In this document: positions 9,130 through 17,759 of the stretch, piece by piece | Layout of the letters: the number at the start of each line of letters is the position of its first letter | Numbering within the stretch: position 1 is the first letter of the stretch | Assembly (NCBI RefSeq): GCF_900091585.1 | Contig: NZ_FMHT01000003.1 | Location: forward strand, 6,102,001 to 6,166,000 | Source of the DNA: Micromonospora nigra | GTDB lineage: Bacteria > Actinomycetota > Actinomycetes > Mycobacteriales > Micromonosporaceae | DNA: 64,000 nt | Direction: 5' to 3' | Notes under the pieces: model-generated | Seen by the model: only the letters and a program-made list of their open reading frames with translations | Told to the model about the DNA's origin: nothing | Database searches by the model: none | Made by a program: the position numbers and the translations under genes

Positions 9130-10518
9130 TCACAGCACGCGCGGGGGCGTGTTCCCGGCGGCCACGATGGCCCGCCGCATCGGTACGGCCAGCAGCAGCA
9201 GGAACCCGACCACGAAGAAGATCAGCAGCGACACCAGACCCACCCGGTAGGAGTTGGTGAGCTGGAACACCAGGCCGAACGCCAGCGGCCCCAACCAACT
9301 CGTGCCCTTGTCGCTGATCTCGTAGAAGCCGTAGTACTCGCCTTCCTTGCCGGCGGGGATGAGCTGGCTGAACAGGGACCGGCTCAGTGCCTGGCTGCCA
9401 CCGAGCACCAGACCGATGGCCGCGCCGAGCACCATGAACGGCACGGGCGCCTCGGCGGGCAACCGGAACGCGGCGAGGATGACACCGGTCCACAGCACCA
9501 GGCTCAGCAGCACCGTCTTCCACGCGCCGATGCGGGTGGCGAGGGCGCCGAGCAGCAGCGCCCCACCGAACGCGAGGAACTGCACCAGCAGGATCGTCAC
9601 GATCAGGGTGCTCTGCCCGAGCCGCAGCTCCTCGGTCCCGTACTGGCTGGCCAGTGCGATGACGGTCTGGATGCCGTCGTTGTAGACGAGGAACGCCAGC
9701 AGGAAGTACAGCGTCAGCGGGTACGCCTTGATCCCCCGCAGGGTGCGGCCGAGTTGCCGGAACCCGCCGGTGAGCACGTTGCCGCCGTCGGCGACCGCGA
9801 CGGCGGTGGGGTGTTCGCGCAGCCACCGCAGCGGCACCAGCGTGAACAGCGCCCACCACACGCCGGCCGAGACGATCGACCATCGCGCCAGGTCCAGGGT
9901 GCGCTCCGGCTGCCCGTTGTCGAACGTCTGCACCGCGACCAGGTTCAACGCCAGCAGCAGGCCGCCGCCGAGGTAGCCCAGCGCCCAGCCGCGGCTGGAG
10001 ATGCCGTCGCGGTCGTCCGGGCCGCCGAGTTGCGGCAGGAACGAGTTGTAGACCACCACGCCCGCGCCGAAGGCGATGTTGGCCACCAGGAACAGCGCCC
10101 CGCCGAGCAGGTACGCCTCGCCGGTGACGAACAGCATGGAGACGGTGGCGGCGGCGCCGGTGAACGCGGCCGCGGCCAGCAGCCGCTTCTTGTGTCTCGT
10201 CCGGTCGGCCACCGCCCCGACGACCGGCAGCACGAACACGGTGAGGAACACCGACAGCGACACCAGGTACGGGAAGTACGAGCCGGCGGCCACCTTGATG
10301 CCCAGCGGGTACACGTACCCGGCGCAGGTGTCGGCGCCCAGCTCACAGCCGGCGGCCAGTTCGGTGACGGTGGTCAGGAACGGGCCGAGGAACACGGTGA
10401 TGACGGTGGTGGAGAACGCCGACATCGCCCAGTCGTAGAAGTACCAGCCGGTGCGTTCGCGCCGGGTGCTGGCCGGCAGTGGGGTGTCGCGCGCCGCGGG
10501 GGTCGCGGTCTCGGCCAT
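9130..10518 (-). CDS. UMF1-family MFS transporter
   Basis: This 462-residue protein has about 12 membrane segments and the signature YFYDWAMSAFSTTVITVFLG near the N-terminus (residues 27-46), typical of the UMF1/Atg22-like branch of the major facilitator superfamily. A second motif is the ADRTRHKKR loop after helix 2. Related fungal proteins export vacuolar amino acids, but bacterial substrates are mostly unassigned. It lies 18 nt downstream of the glycerophosphodiesterase stop, end to end on the other side of a short gap on the same strand, so the order glycerophosphodiesterase then transporter could be one transcript. Confidence 0.85.
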   Translation of the reverse strand: MAETATPAARDTPLPASTRRERTGWYFYDWAMSAFSTTVITVFLGPFLTTVTELAAGCELGADTCAGYVYPLGIKVAAGSYFPYLVSLSVFLTVFVLPVVGAVADRTRHKKRLLAAAAFTGAAATVSMLFVTGEAYLLGGALFLVANIAFGAGVVVYNSFLPQLGGPDDRDGISSRGWALGYLGGGLLLALNLVAVQTFDNGQPERTLDLARWSIVSAGVWWALFTLVPLRWLREHPTAVAVADGGNVLTGGFRQLGRTLRGIKAYPLTLYFLLAFLVYNDGIQTVIALASQYGTEELRLGQSTLIVTILLVQFLAFGGALLLGALATRIGAWKTVLLSLVLWTGVILAAFRLPAEAPVPFMVLGAAIGLVLGGSQALSRSLFSQLIPAGKEGEYYGFYEISDKGTSWLGPLAFGLVFQLTNSYRVGLVSLLIFFVVGFLLLLAVPMRRAIVAAGNTPPRVL

Positions 10519-10535
10519 CGGTTCCTCGTCGGTGC

Positions 10536-11297
10536 TCAGGCGGCCCAGTGGCCGCGGCTGCGGTAGACGTCGCGCAGGACGCCGACGTGATCGGTCATGA
10601 TGCCATCCACCCCGAGATCAAGTAAGTCGTGCATCTCGGCAGGTTCGTCGATCGTCCAGACGTGCACGTGCAGGCCGAGACGGTGGGCCAGGCGCAGGAA
10701 CCGGCGGTCCACCACGGGCACCCGCCCGTAGCGCACCGGCACCTGCGCGGCCACCACCGACGGTGGCAGGCGCACCGGGCGGCCGGCCAGCGACGCCAGC
10801 CGCAGCCGCGCCACCTCCCGCATGCCGAGGCTGGTGGCGACCCGTCCGCCGGTGGCCGCCCGCAGTCGGGCCAGCCGGGCGTCGCTGAACGAGGCCAGCA
10901 GCACCCGGTCACCGGCACCGGCCCGGGTCAGCGCCGCGACGGCCGGTTCGACGGCGCTGTCGGCCTTGACGTCGACGTTGAACCGCACCTGCGGCCAGGC
11001 GTCGAGGACCTCGTCGAGGCGGGGCACCACGGCGGCCCCGCCGACGCGCACCGACGCCAGGTCAGCCCACCGCAGGTCGGCGATGCGCCCGGGTTCGCCG
11101 GTGACCCGACGCAGGGTGGGGTCGTGGAACACCACGGCCACCCCGTCGGCGGTGGCGTGCACGTCGGTCTCCACGTACCGGTAGCCGAGCGCGATCGCCC
11201 GCGCGAACGCCGCGGCGGTGTTCTCGTCGCCGTCGGCCGCACCACCGCGGTGGGCGAACGCCAGCGGCGCGGGAGCGTCCAGGTAGAGGGTCGGCAC
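10536..11297 (-). CDS. Glycerophosphodiester phosphodiesterase family protein
   Basis: This 253-residue enzyme would hydrolyse glycerophosphodiesters to glycerol-3-phosphate and an alcohol. The GDPD signature is clear: AFAHRGGAADGDENTAAAF with the catalytic HR, YVETDVHATADG with metal-binding E and D, and VVFHDPTLRR with the second catalytic His. The C-terminal HVWTIDEPAEMHDLLDLGVD is the typical last strand of the TIM barrel. GTG 11297 is chosen because the protein then begins directly at the first barrel strand. An open frame extends further upstream but has no matching residues. No signal peptide, so probably cytoplasmic. Confidence 0.88.
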   Translation of the reverse strand: MPTLYLDAPAPLAFAHRGGAADGDENTAAAFARAIALGYRYVETDVHATADGVAVVFHDPTLRRVTGEPGRIADLRWADLASVRVGGAAVVPRLDEVLDAWPQVRFNVDVKADSAVEPAVAALTRAGAGDRVLLASFSDARLARLRAATGGRVATSLGMREVARLRLASLAGRPVRLPPSVVAAQVPVRYGRVPVVDRRFLRLAHRLGLHVHVWTIDEPAEMHDLLDLGVDGIMTDHVGVLRDVYRSRGHWAA

Positions 11298-11457
11298 GCT
11301 GGGCAGTATGCCGGCCGCCGGTGACCGGAGACCGACCGACCGGCGGACGGCGGGTTGGCGGGGCGTGTCCGGCCGTCGGCGGGGCCCGCCACCCCAAGAC
11401 TGCCGGATGCCTGACAGTGACGGCGGCACAACTGTTGGTCATGGTGATGATGGGTCC

Positions 11458-12141
11458 ATGACGCCGTGGACGTTGTCCGGACCGGACCGTCAGGCCGGGT
11501 CACCATTACTGCGCCCGGTGGTGCAGTCCCGTCCGCTGGATCCGCTGCCGCCCCGGCTGACTCCGCCGCCCCCGCCGGCACCGCCACGGCTGCCGGCCGG
11601 TGCCGGGCTGCTGGCGGGCGCGGCCGTGCTCGTCGGCAGCCCCTGGGTCAACGAGCAGCTCAGGCAATGGCAGTCCGAGCTGGTCAAGAGGGACGACGGC
11701 ATCGTCGGACTGATCACCGGCATCGGCAACACGGCCCTGTACGGACTGACCTGGCTGAGGTGGGACCTGGGGCTTGAGGACGGCCCCGACCTGACGTACC
11801 GGCTGTCGGAGAACCTGCGGACGGTGCTGTTCATCGTGCTCGCCCTGTGGCTGCTGCGCCGCCTCGCCGCAGCGACGCCGGTGCCGCCGCGTGGGCACCG
11901 CGCCCTGGTGGCGTTCGCCGTGCCGGTGCTCGCCGCGGTGGCGGCGGCCATCGGCGGGCTGGTCGTGCTGCTGTTCGACGACGGTGGCCACGCCCGCCAG
12001 CTGACCTCGCCATACTTGGTGCCCGACACCCTGTCCTCCGCGCTGTTCTGCGGCAGCGTCTTCGGAGTCCTGCTGGCGTGGCTGACGGCACGCCGAAAGC
12101 CACCGGCCACCGATCCCACCGCATCCACGCCACGGAGGTGA
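11458..12141 (+). CDS. Membrane protein of unknown function (first gene of a three-gene module)
   Basis: This protein has 227 residues from ATG 11458; an in-frame ATG at 11407 would add 17 Gly/Asp-rich residues and neither start has a good ribosome site. A Pro-rich cytoplasmic stretch (PLPPRLTPPPPPAPPRLP, about residues 28-45) precedes hydrophobic segments at about 47-60, 120-136, 149-175 and 195-212. A soluble loop (SPWVNEQLRQWQSELVKRDDG) lies between the first two. The family is not recognised. Its stop overlaps the region of the next gene's ribosome site (12134-12138), so the two are probably co-translated. Confidence 0.6.
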   Translation: MTPWTLSGPDRQAGSPLLRPVVQSRPLDPLPPRLTPPPPPAPPRLPAGAGLLAGAAVLVGSPWVNEQLRQWQSELVKRDDGIVGLITGIGNTALYGLTWLRWDLGLEDGPDLTYRLSENLRTVLFIVLALWLLRRLAAATPVPPRGHRALVAFAVPVLAAVAAAIGGLVVLLFDDGGHARQLTSPYLVPDTLSSALFCGSVFGVLLAWLTARRKPPATDPTASTPRR

Positions 12142-12146
12142 GCCGG

Positions 12147-13856
12147 ATGGTGCTACGCGACGAGGTCGACATTTCCCCGGGGGAGCCTCCGCCCGACGAC
12201 CCGCACCGGGACAGCGACACCGAGGCCACCCGGTACCTGTGTGTCGCCGCGTACACCGACGAGGAGTTCACCGATCGGGTGCTCAGCGAGGTGTGCGACG
12301 ACGAGTTGCGCGCGGTCGCTCCATCGGTGGGCTTCGACCTGGCTGCGGTGCTGCGGCACTGCCTGCACGCCCGCCGCCGCCGGCAACGCCGCGACACCTG
12401 GCTGGTCGTTCTGGGGGGCGTGGCGGTGCTGCTGTCCCCACTGTCGACCCTGGTGGTCGGCGCGGCGATGGCGTTCGGGACGGCCCTGGCCCCGTTCCGC
12501 CCGACCCGGCACGGCCCGGCCGGCCCGCTGCTGGGCGTGCTGTCCGTCGCGATGGTGTCGCTGCTGGTGCTGCTGCAGATCAGCCTGGTGTCGCCCAGCG
12601 ACGGTGGCCTGGCGGATCTGGCGGTCGGCCGGCCGTGGCTGGCCCTGCTGTTCGGCGTGGCCGCGTGGCTGGTGCTGGTGGGCTACCTGATGGGCACCCG
12701 GCAACTGCTGGTGATGCGGCTACGGCGCGACTTGTTCGACCCGGCTCCCCGGGACCTGCCCCAGCCGGGCCGCTTCGCCGCCCGGCTGGCGGCCGTCGCC
12801 GAGGCGCAGCGCGGCAACGTCACCGTCTACGGCGGGTACGCCCCGTTCGTCGGGCACGGCACCCCGGTGGCCGGTTGGTCGTTCGCCCTGCCGATCCTGC
12901 CCGTCGGGCAGGAGCCGGGCCTGTTCGGTCCCGGGGCGGGCGGGGACCGGCAGCCGGCCCTCTTCACCGTCGTCGACCTGATCGACCACGTGCGGCAGCG
13001 GTTGACCGCGATCCGGTGGGACCCCGCCGGTGATCCCGACCCCGACGCGGGCCGCCTGGCGGGGCTGCGCCTGGAAGACCGCGTCTTCGTCGGTGGGCAC
13101 CTGCTGACCGGAGACGCGCGGCTGCTGCCCGACCGGGCGCGGATGCCCCGCCAGCGGTGGTCCCACGCGCAGGTCCTGCAGGTGGCCGCCCATCCGCAGG
13201 GCGCGGCCCGGCACTACCTGTGCGCCGTGGTGCCGTCGTGGGGTGGGGAGGTCGTGGCCTCCACGTTCCTGCACTTCTCCACCGACGGCCGGGTGCTGTA
13301 TCTGGAGTGCGCCCGCACGGTGCTGGAGCCGCCACGGTTGGCCTACCACGACGTGGACCGGCTGCCCGAGGTGCTGCCGCCGAGCCAGTTCGCCCAGCTG
13401 CTGGCCACCGCGACCGAGCGACTGCTGCGCACGGCGCTCGGCGCGCCGGGGCGGCTGCTGCGTGACCTGGTGGCCGCGCTGCGGCGCAACCCACGCCAGG
13501 CGCGGCTGCGCCGCGCCGCGCAGGAGGACCTGGGCTACGACTACGGGACCCGGGTCGGGGTTCGGGAGCTCGCCGCCGGCTCCGGCTACCACAACTACTT
13601 CCAGGTGCTCGACGCCGCGAAGCACCTGAAGGTGGTCGAGCGGCACGTCCTGGCCGCCATCGTCGACTTCCTCGACGAGCGGGGCGTGGACACGGCGGAG
13701 TTCCGGATCCGGCAGACGACCATCCTGAACCAGGGGGTGATCCAGACCGGTGGGCTCAGCGTGGTCGGCAACCAGGCCGTCGGCACCGGGGCGCAGGCCC
13801 AGCAGCAGACAACCGGGACGGCCGCACCGCGCGCCCGCCGGGCGGGGGAGAACTAG
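12147..13856 (+). CDS. Multi-domain membrane protein with C-terminal Gly/Asn/Gln motif
   Basis: This protein has 569 residues. ATG 12147 follows GGAGG by 8 nt and is preferred over the GTG at 12138. After an acidic N-terminus (residues 1-50) come membrane segments at about 93-122, 128-150 and 158-178. A soluble domain follows with NVTVYGGYAPFVGHGTP and SWSFALPIL-like sequence, seen in many actinobacterial proteins of unknown function. A helical region precedes the C-terminus (DYGTRVGVRELAAGSGYHNY ... VVERHVLAAIVDFLDERG). The tail carries NQGVIQTGGLSVVGNQ then AVGTGAQA (13728-13799), nearly repeated at the N-terminus of the next protein. No catalytic residues are recognised; the role is unknown. 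Confidence 0.75.
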   Translation: MVLRDEVDISPGEPPPDDPHRDSDTEATRYLCVAAYTDEEFTDRVLSEVCDDELRAVAPSVGFDLAAVLRHCLHARRRRQRRDTWLVVLGGVAVLLSPLSTLVVGAAMAFGTALAPFRPTRHGPAGPLLGVLSVAMVSLLVLLQISLVSPSDGGLADLAVGRPWLALLFGVAAWLVLVGYLMGTRQLLVMRLRRDLFDPAPRDLPQPGRFAARLAAVAEAQRGNVTVYGGYAPFVGHGTPVAGWSFALPILPVGQEPGLFGPGAGGDRQPALFTVVDLIDHVRQRLTAIRWDPAGDPDPDAGRLAGLRLEDRVFVGGHLLTGDARLLPDRARMPRQRWSHAQVLQVAAHPQGAARHYLCAVVPSWGGEVVASTFLHFSTDGRVLYLECARTVLEPPRLAYHDVDRLPEVLPPSQFAQLLATATERLLRTALGAPGRLLRDLVAALRRNPRQARLRRAAQEDLGYDYGTRVGVRELAAGSGYHNYFQVLDAAKHLKVVERHVLAAIVDFLDERGVDTAEFRIRQTTILNQGVIQTGGLSVVGNQAVGTGAQAQQQTTGTAAPRARRAGEN

Positions 13857-13873
13857 CCAGGGGAGGCGACGGC

Positions 13874-14233
13874 GTGTCCGACAACTCGACCAACTACGGC
13901 ATCCACCAGTCCGGTGGGGTGAGCCAGGTGGGCAACCAGGCGGTGGGGCCCGGCGCGCACGCGGTCGGCGGGAGCCTGGCCGCGACGACGCCCACCGGGG
14001 TCGACGTGCCGGCGTTGCTGGCCCAGCTGCTGAAGCTGGTGGAGCAACACCGGGCGCAGCTGCCGCAGCCGGCGCATGCGGTGGCCGCCGAGTTGCGGGC
14101 GCAGCTGGGCCGCCCCGACGTCGAGCCGGCCCGGGTGACGGTGCTGTTGCACCGGCTGGCGGCGCTGGCCAGCCCCGTGGCGCCGGTCGCGGCGGCGGTC
14201 ACGGAGGTGCTGAAGGCGGTGCAGGCCGCCTGA
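13874..14233 (+). CDS. Small helical protein with N-terminal Gly/Asn/Gln motif
   Basis: This protein has 119 residues. GTG 13874 follows GGGGAGG (13861-13867) with a 6-nt gap. Residues 7-30 are NYGIHQSGGVSQVGNQ then AVGPGAHA, matching the tail of the preceding protein at 16 of 24 positions. A linker (GGSLAATTPTGVD) leads to a helical domain (about 48-119) with heptad-like Leu spacing: LLAQLLKLVEQHRAQL, VTVLLHRLAALAS, VTEVLKAVQ. There is no membrane segment. The shared motif suggests homotypic contact with its neighbour, in the manner of bacterial amyloid-signalling or RHIM-like tags; that is an inference. It is 17 nt from the upstream stop, so co-transcribed. Confidence 0.72.
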   Translation: MSDNSTNYGIHQSGGVSQVGNQAVGPGAHAVGGSLAATTPTGVDVPALLAQLLKLVEQHRAQLPQPAHAVAAELRAQLGRPDVEPARVTVLLHRLAALASPVAPVAAAVTEVLKAVQAA

Positions 14234-14257
14234 GGCCGGTGGCCGATCGCCGGAGGG

Positions 14258-15031
14258 TCAGCCGGTGCGACGGCGGTGCACCCGGGTGAGGTCGACGGGC
14301 CGGCCGGGGTCGACGTGCCGGGGCCGGTCGGGTTCGTCGGGGCGCAGCGGGGCGAGGGTGTCGGTGAGCGCGTCGATGATCCGGTCGGTGGCGTGCCGGG
14401 CGGCGCCGGGTGTGTCGGGATGCAGTCCGCCCAGGTCGACGGGGTCGCCGAAGTGCACCCGCAGCACGGGCCGGCGGGTCAGGCTGCGGGCGAGGCCACG
14501 CAGCATGCCGCGGGGCGCCCGGTAGGGGAGTACTTCGTGGGAGCCCCACTGGGCGACGGGTACGACGGGCGCGTCGCAGGTGAGCGCGAGGCGGGCGGTG
14601 CCGGTCTTGCCCCGTTCGGGCCACATGCCGGGGTCCAGGCCGATGCGCCCCTCGGGATAGACGAGGATCGCGGAGCCCGAACCGACCGCCGCGGCGGCGG
14701 CGTCGAGGGCGCGGTGCACGGCGGCGGTGCCCCGGTCGACGCGGATGTGCCCGGCGCGGCGCATCGCCGCACCGATCAGCGGGGCGCGGAACAGCCCTCC
14801 GGTGGCCATGATGCGCGGTGCGACGCCGCGGGCCCGGCAGGCGGCGGCGAGCACCACCGGGTCGAACGGGCTGATGTGGTTGGCGGCCAGGATCAGGGGC
14901 CCGTCGCGCAGCGCGGCCGGGATGTCCCCGGTGACCTCCAGGCGGGCCAGCAGGGCGACGACGGCGCGGGCGAGCAGCTGGGCGGCGCGCCAGATCAGCG
15001 GCGGTCGCCAGGGGGAGTGGGTGGTGTCCAT
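14258..15031 (-). CDS. 1-acyl-sn-glycerol-3-phosphate acyltransferase family protein
   Basis: This protein has 257 residues from ATG 15031; GTG 15061 would add ten residues without similarity. PlsC motifs are present: NHISPFDPV (motif I, NHxxxxD, with catalytic His-Asp), GLFRAPLIGAAMRRAGHIRV (motif II region) and ILVYPEGRIG (motif III, EGR). A hydrophobic stretch near the N-terminus (LLARAVVALLARL) would bind the membrane. The family transfers acyl groups to lysophosphatidate or related acceptors; the exact acceptor is not evident. It converges on the three-gene membrane module with only 24 nt between stops. Confidence 0.82.
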   Translation of the reverse strand: MDTTHSPWRPPLIWRAAQLLARAVVALLARLEVTGDIPAALRDGPLILAANHISPFDPVVLAAACRARGVAPRIMATGGLFRAPLIGAAMRRAGHIRVDRGTAAVHRALDAAAAAVGSGSAILVYPEGRIGLDPGMWPERGKTGTARLALTCDAPVVPVAQWGSHEVLPYRAPRGMLRGLARSLTRRPVLRVHFGDPVDLGGLHPDTPGAARHATDRIIDALTDTLAPLRPDEPDRPRHVDPGRPVDLTRVHRRRTG

Positions 15032-15161
15032 CAGCCGGTCATGATCGCATGCCCGCGCCACCGTGGGGTGTCACGGTGGGCCGGGGGACCGGGGTGATCA
15101 GGGTCATTGGTCCCGGGCCGGTTCGGGCCCTGCGTCCCTGCCGACACCCCTACGACGGGAA

Positions 15162-15187
15162 GTAGTATTTACTACGTCTCGTAGTAT
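15162..15187 (+). promoter_or_regulatory. cydAB promoter and dyad operator
   Basis: A perfect inverted repeat TACTACG-TCT-CGTAGTA lies at 15170-15186, with a further GTAGT/ACTAC pair overlapping at 15162-15175. TAGTAT (15182-15187) fits a -10 element, so the dyad covers the polymerase site. A bound repressor would block cydAB. GTAGTA/TACTAC half-sites resemble those of BlaI/MecI-family repressors; the protein is not known here, and the sequence is not the Rex consensus. Confidence 0.6.
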
Positions 15188-15208
15188 GAAGAGCCTGGGG
15201 GGTTGCAG

Positions 15209-16621
15209 GTGGACGCGTTGGACGTCGCCCGCTGGCAGTTCGGTGTCACCACCGTCTACCACTTTCTGTTCGTGCCGCTGACCATCGGCCTGTCCGTGCT
15301 GGTGGCGATCCTGCAGACCCTCTGGCACCGCACCGGCGACGAGAAGTACCTCAAGCTCACCAAGTTCTACGGCAAGCTCTTCCTGATCAACTTCGCCATG
15401 GGCGTGGTCACCGGCATCGTGCAGGAGTTCCAGTTCGGCATGAACTGGAGCGACTACTCCCGCTTCGTCGGCGACATCTTCGGCGCCCCCCTGGCCATCG
15501 AGGCCCTGGTCGCCTTCTTCCTCGAATCCACCTTCATCGGCCTGTGGATCTTCGGCTGGGACCGGCTGCCCAAACGCCTGCACCTCGCCGCCATCTGGGC
15601 CGCCGCCATCGGCACCAACCTGTCGGCCTACTTCATCCTCGCCGCGAACTCGTTCATGCAGAACCCCGTCGGCTACCGCATCAACCCCGACACCGGCCGC
15701 GCGGAACTGACCGACTTCGTCGCCGTCCTCACCAACAAGGTCGCGCTGATCACCTTCCCGCACACCATCGCCGGCGCCTTCCTCGTCGCCGGGTCGCTGC
15801 TGGTCGCCGTCGCCCTGTGGCACCTGATCCGCAACCGCGACAGCGCCGACACCCCCGCCTACCGGTTCGCCGCGAAGTTCGGCGCCTGGGTCACTCTCGC
15901 GGCCACCGCCGCCGTCATGATCACCGGCGACATCCAAGGCAAGATCATGACGCAGGTGCAGCCCATGAAGATGGCCGCCGCCGAGGGCCTGTACGAGACC
16001 GAGAGCCCCGCGCCGTTCTCCGTACTCACCATCGGCAGCCTCGACGGCTCCCGCGAACTGTTCGCCATCAAGATCCCGTACCTGCTGTCCTACCTCGGCA
16101 CCGGCGACCCCGACGGCACCGTCGCGGGCATCAACGACCTCCAGGCCCAGTACGCCACCCAGTACGGCCCCGGCAACTACGCCCCCATCATCCCGGTCAC
16201 CTACTGGAGCTTCCGCTTCATGATCGGCTTCGGGCTCGCCGCCGCCGCCATCGCCCTGCTCGTGCTCTGGACCCAGCGCAGGGGCCGCACCCCCACCAGC
16301 CGCTGGTTGCTGCGCGCCGGCCTCGCCATGCCCGTGCTGCCCCTGCTCGCCAACTCCTTCGGCTGGATCTTCACCGAGATGGGCCGCCAACCCTGGATCG
16401 TCTTCGGCGAGATGCTCACCCGCGACGGCGTCTCCCGCAGCGTCTCCCTCACCGAGGTCCTCACCTCCTTCACCGCCTTCACCCTCATCTACGCCACCCT
16501 CGCCGTGATCGAGGTCAAACTCCTGATCCACTACGCCAGGGCCGGCGTCCCCGACGTCACCGAAACCCCCGCACCCGACGACACCGACGACGCCGAGCGC
16601 CCGCTCGCCTTCGCCTACTGA
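15209..16621 (+). CDS. cydA: Cytochrome bd ubiquinol/menaquinol oxidase subunit I
   Basis: CydA carries the haems and the quinol site of the high-affinity terminal oxidase, which reduces O2 to water without pumping protons. GTG 15209 gives VDALDVARWQFGVTTVYH and follows a G-run at 15197-15202; a TTG two codons upstream is less likely. His18 (in TVYHFLF), the His in FPHTIAGA and the conserved GRQPW (in EMGRQPWIVF) are present. At 470 residues it has about nine membrane helices and the short Q-loop form. It is followed by cydB after 14 nt. No cydDC genes are visible nearby. Confidence 0.95.
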   Translation: MDALDVARWQFGVTTVYHFLFVPLTIGLSVLVAILQTLWHRTGDEKYLKLTKFYGKLFLINFAMGVVTGIVQEFQFGMNWSDYSRFVGDIFGAPLAIEALVAFFLESTFIGLWIFGWDRLPKRLHLAAIWAAAIGTNLSAYFILAANSFMQNPVGYRINPDTGRAELTDFVAVLTNKVALITFPHTIAGAFLVAGSLLVAVALWHLIRNRDSADTPAYRFAAKFGAWVTLAATAAVMITGDIQGKIMTQVQPMKMAAAEGLYETESPAPFSVLTIGSLDGSRELFAIKIPYLLSYLGTGDPDGTVAGINDLQAQYATQYGPGNYAPIIPVTYWSFRFMIGFGLAAAAIALLVLWTQRRGRTPTSRWLLRAGLAMPVLPLLANSFGWIFTEMGRQPWIVFGEMLTRDGVSRSVSLTEVLTSFTAFTLIYATLAVIEVKLLIHYARAGVPDVTETPAPDDTDDAERPLAFAY

Positions 16622-16635
16622 TCCCGGAGCCCCAC

Positions 16636-17634
16636 GTGGAACTGACCACCATCTGGTTTCTCCTCGTCGCCGTCCTGTTCACCGGCTACTTCATCCTCGA
16701 AGGCTTCGACTTCGGCGTCGGCATGCTGCTCCCCGTCCTCGGCCGCGACGACCGCGAACGCCGAGTCATGATCAACACCATCGGGCCGGTCTGGGACGGC
16801 AACGAGGTCTGGCTCATCACCGCCGGCGGCGCCATGTTCGCCGCCTTCCCCGAGTGGTACGCCACCCTGTTCTCCGGCTTCTACCTGCCCCTGCTGCTCA
16901 TCCTGCTCGCCCTCATCGCCCGCGGCGTCGCCTTCGAATACCGCCACAAGCGCCCCGAAGCCACCTGGAAACGCCGCTGGGACACCGCGATCGTCGTCGG
17001 CTCACTCCTACCCGCGATCCTCTGGGGCGTCGCCTTCGCCAACATCCTGCGCGGCGTACCCCTCGACGCCGACCACGAGTACGTCGGCGGCCTGCTCAAC
17101 CTGCTCAACCCGTACGCGCTGCTCGGCGGCGCCACCACCCTGGCCCTCTTCCTCACCCACGGCGCGGTGTTCATCGCCCTCAAGACCGTCGGCGACATCC
17201 GCGACCGCGCCGCCACCCTCGCCGTACGCCTCGGCGTCGCCACCGCCGGCCTCGCCGTCGCCTTCCTCACCTGGACCCTGACCATCCGCTCCAGCACCAC
17301 CGCCGTCGTGTTCGCCGTCGGCGCGGCCCTCGCCCTGCTCGGCGGCCTCGCCGCCGCCCACGCACGCCGCGAAGGCTGGGCGTTCACCGGCACCGCCGTC
17401 GCCATCGGCCTCGCCGTCGCCACCCTCTTCGCCGCCCTGTTCCCCAACGTCATGCCGTCCACCCTGGACCCCGCCGGCACCCTGACGGCCACCAACGCCG
17501 CCTCCACCCCCTACACCCTGACGATCATGACCTGGGTGGCGGTGATCTTCACCCCCATCGTCCTGGCCTACCAGGGCTGGACCTACTGGGTGTTCCGCAA
17601 ACGCATCGGCGTCGCCCACATCCCGCAACACTGA
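16636..17634 (+). CDS. cydB: Cytochrome bd oxidase subunit II
   Basis: This 332-residue membrane protein starts at GTG 16636, 14 nt after cydA and preceded by CGGAG. It has the CydB N-terminus WFLLVAVLFTGYFILEGFDFGVG followed by VWDGNEVWLITAGGAMFAAFP, and about eight helices. It forms the heterodimer with CydA. The coding strand is strongly C-ended in third positions, like its neighbours on both strands. A strong hairpin at 17664-17702 probably ends the transcript. Confidence 0.95.
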   Translation: MELTTIWFLLVAVLFTGYFILEGFDFGVGMLLPVLGRDDRERRVMINTIGPVWDGNEVWLITAGGAMFAAFPEWYATLFSGFYLPLLLILLALIARGVAFEYRHKRPEATWKRRWDTAIVVGSLLPAILWGVAFANILRGVPLDADHEYVGGLLNLLNPYALLGGATTLALFLTHGAVFIALKTVGDIRDRAATLAVRLGVATAGLAVAFLTWTLTIRSSTTAVVFAVGAALALLGGLAAAHARREGWAFTGTAVAIGLAVATLFAALFPNVMPSTLDPAGTLTATNAASTPYTLTIMTWVAVIFTPIVLAYQGWTYWVFRKRIGVAHIPQH

Positions 17635-17663
17635 CCCGACCCACGTCCCGCAGCACCGACCCG

Positions 17664-17702
17664 CCGCCGGGCGGCCGCGACCCTCCCGCGGCTGCCCGGC
17701 GG
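17664..17702 (+). terminator. Hairpin terminator after cydAB
   Basis: A 16-bp stem (17664-17679 with 17687-17702, one G-T pair) encloses a 7-nt loop, 29 nt after the cydB stop. There is no U-tract, as is usual for GC-rich actinobacterial hairpins. Confidence 0.55.
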
Positions 17703-17759
17703 CCCACCCACGACGACCGGCCCTCGACACCCACCACCACCCCCGCAGAAGATGACCGG

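Noticed and set aside
12138..12146. GTG 12138 as start of the 569-residue protein through a GTGA overlap
   Set aside because: GGAGG ends on the first base of that GTG, so it cannot serve it; ATG 12147 has proper spacing.
15203..15208. TTG 15203 as the cydA start
   Set aside because: GTG 15209 gives the family's usual N-terminus and better spacing from the G-rich ribosome site.
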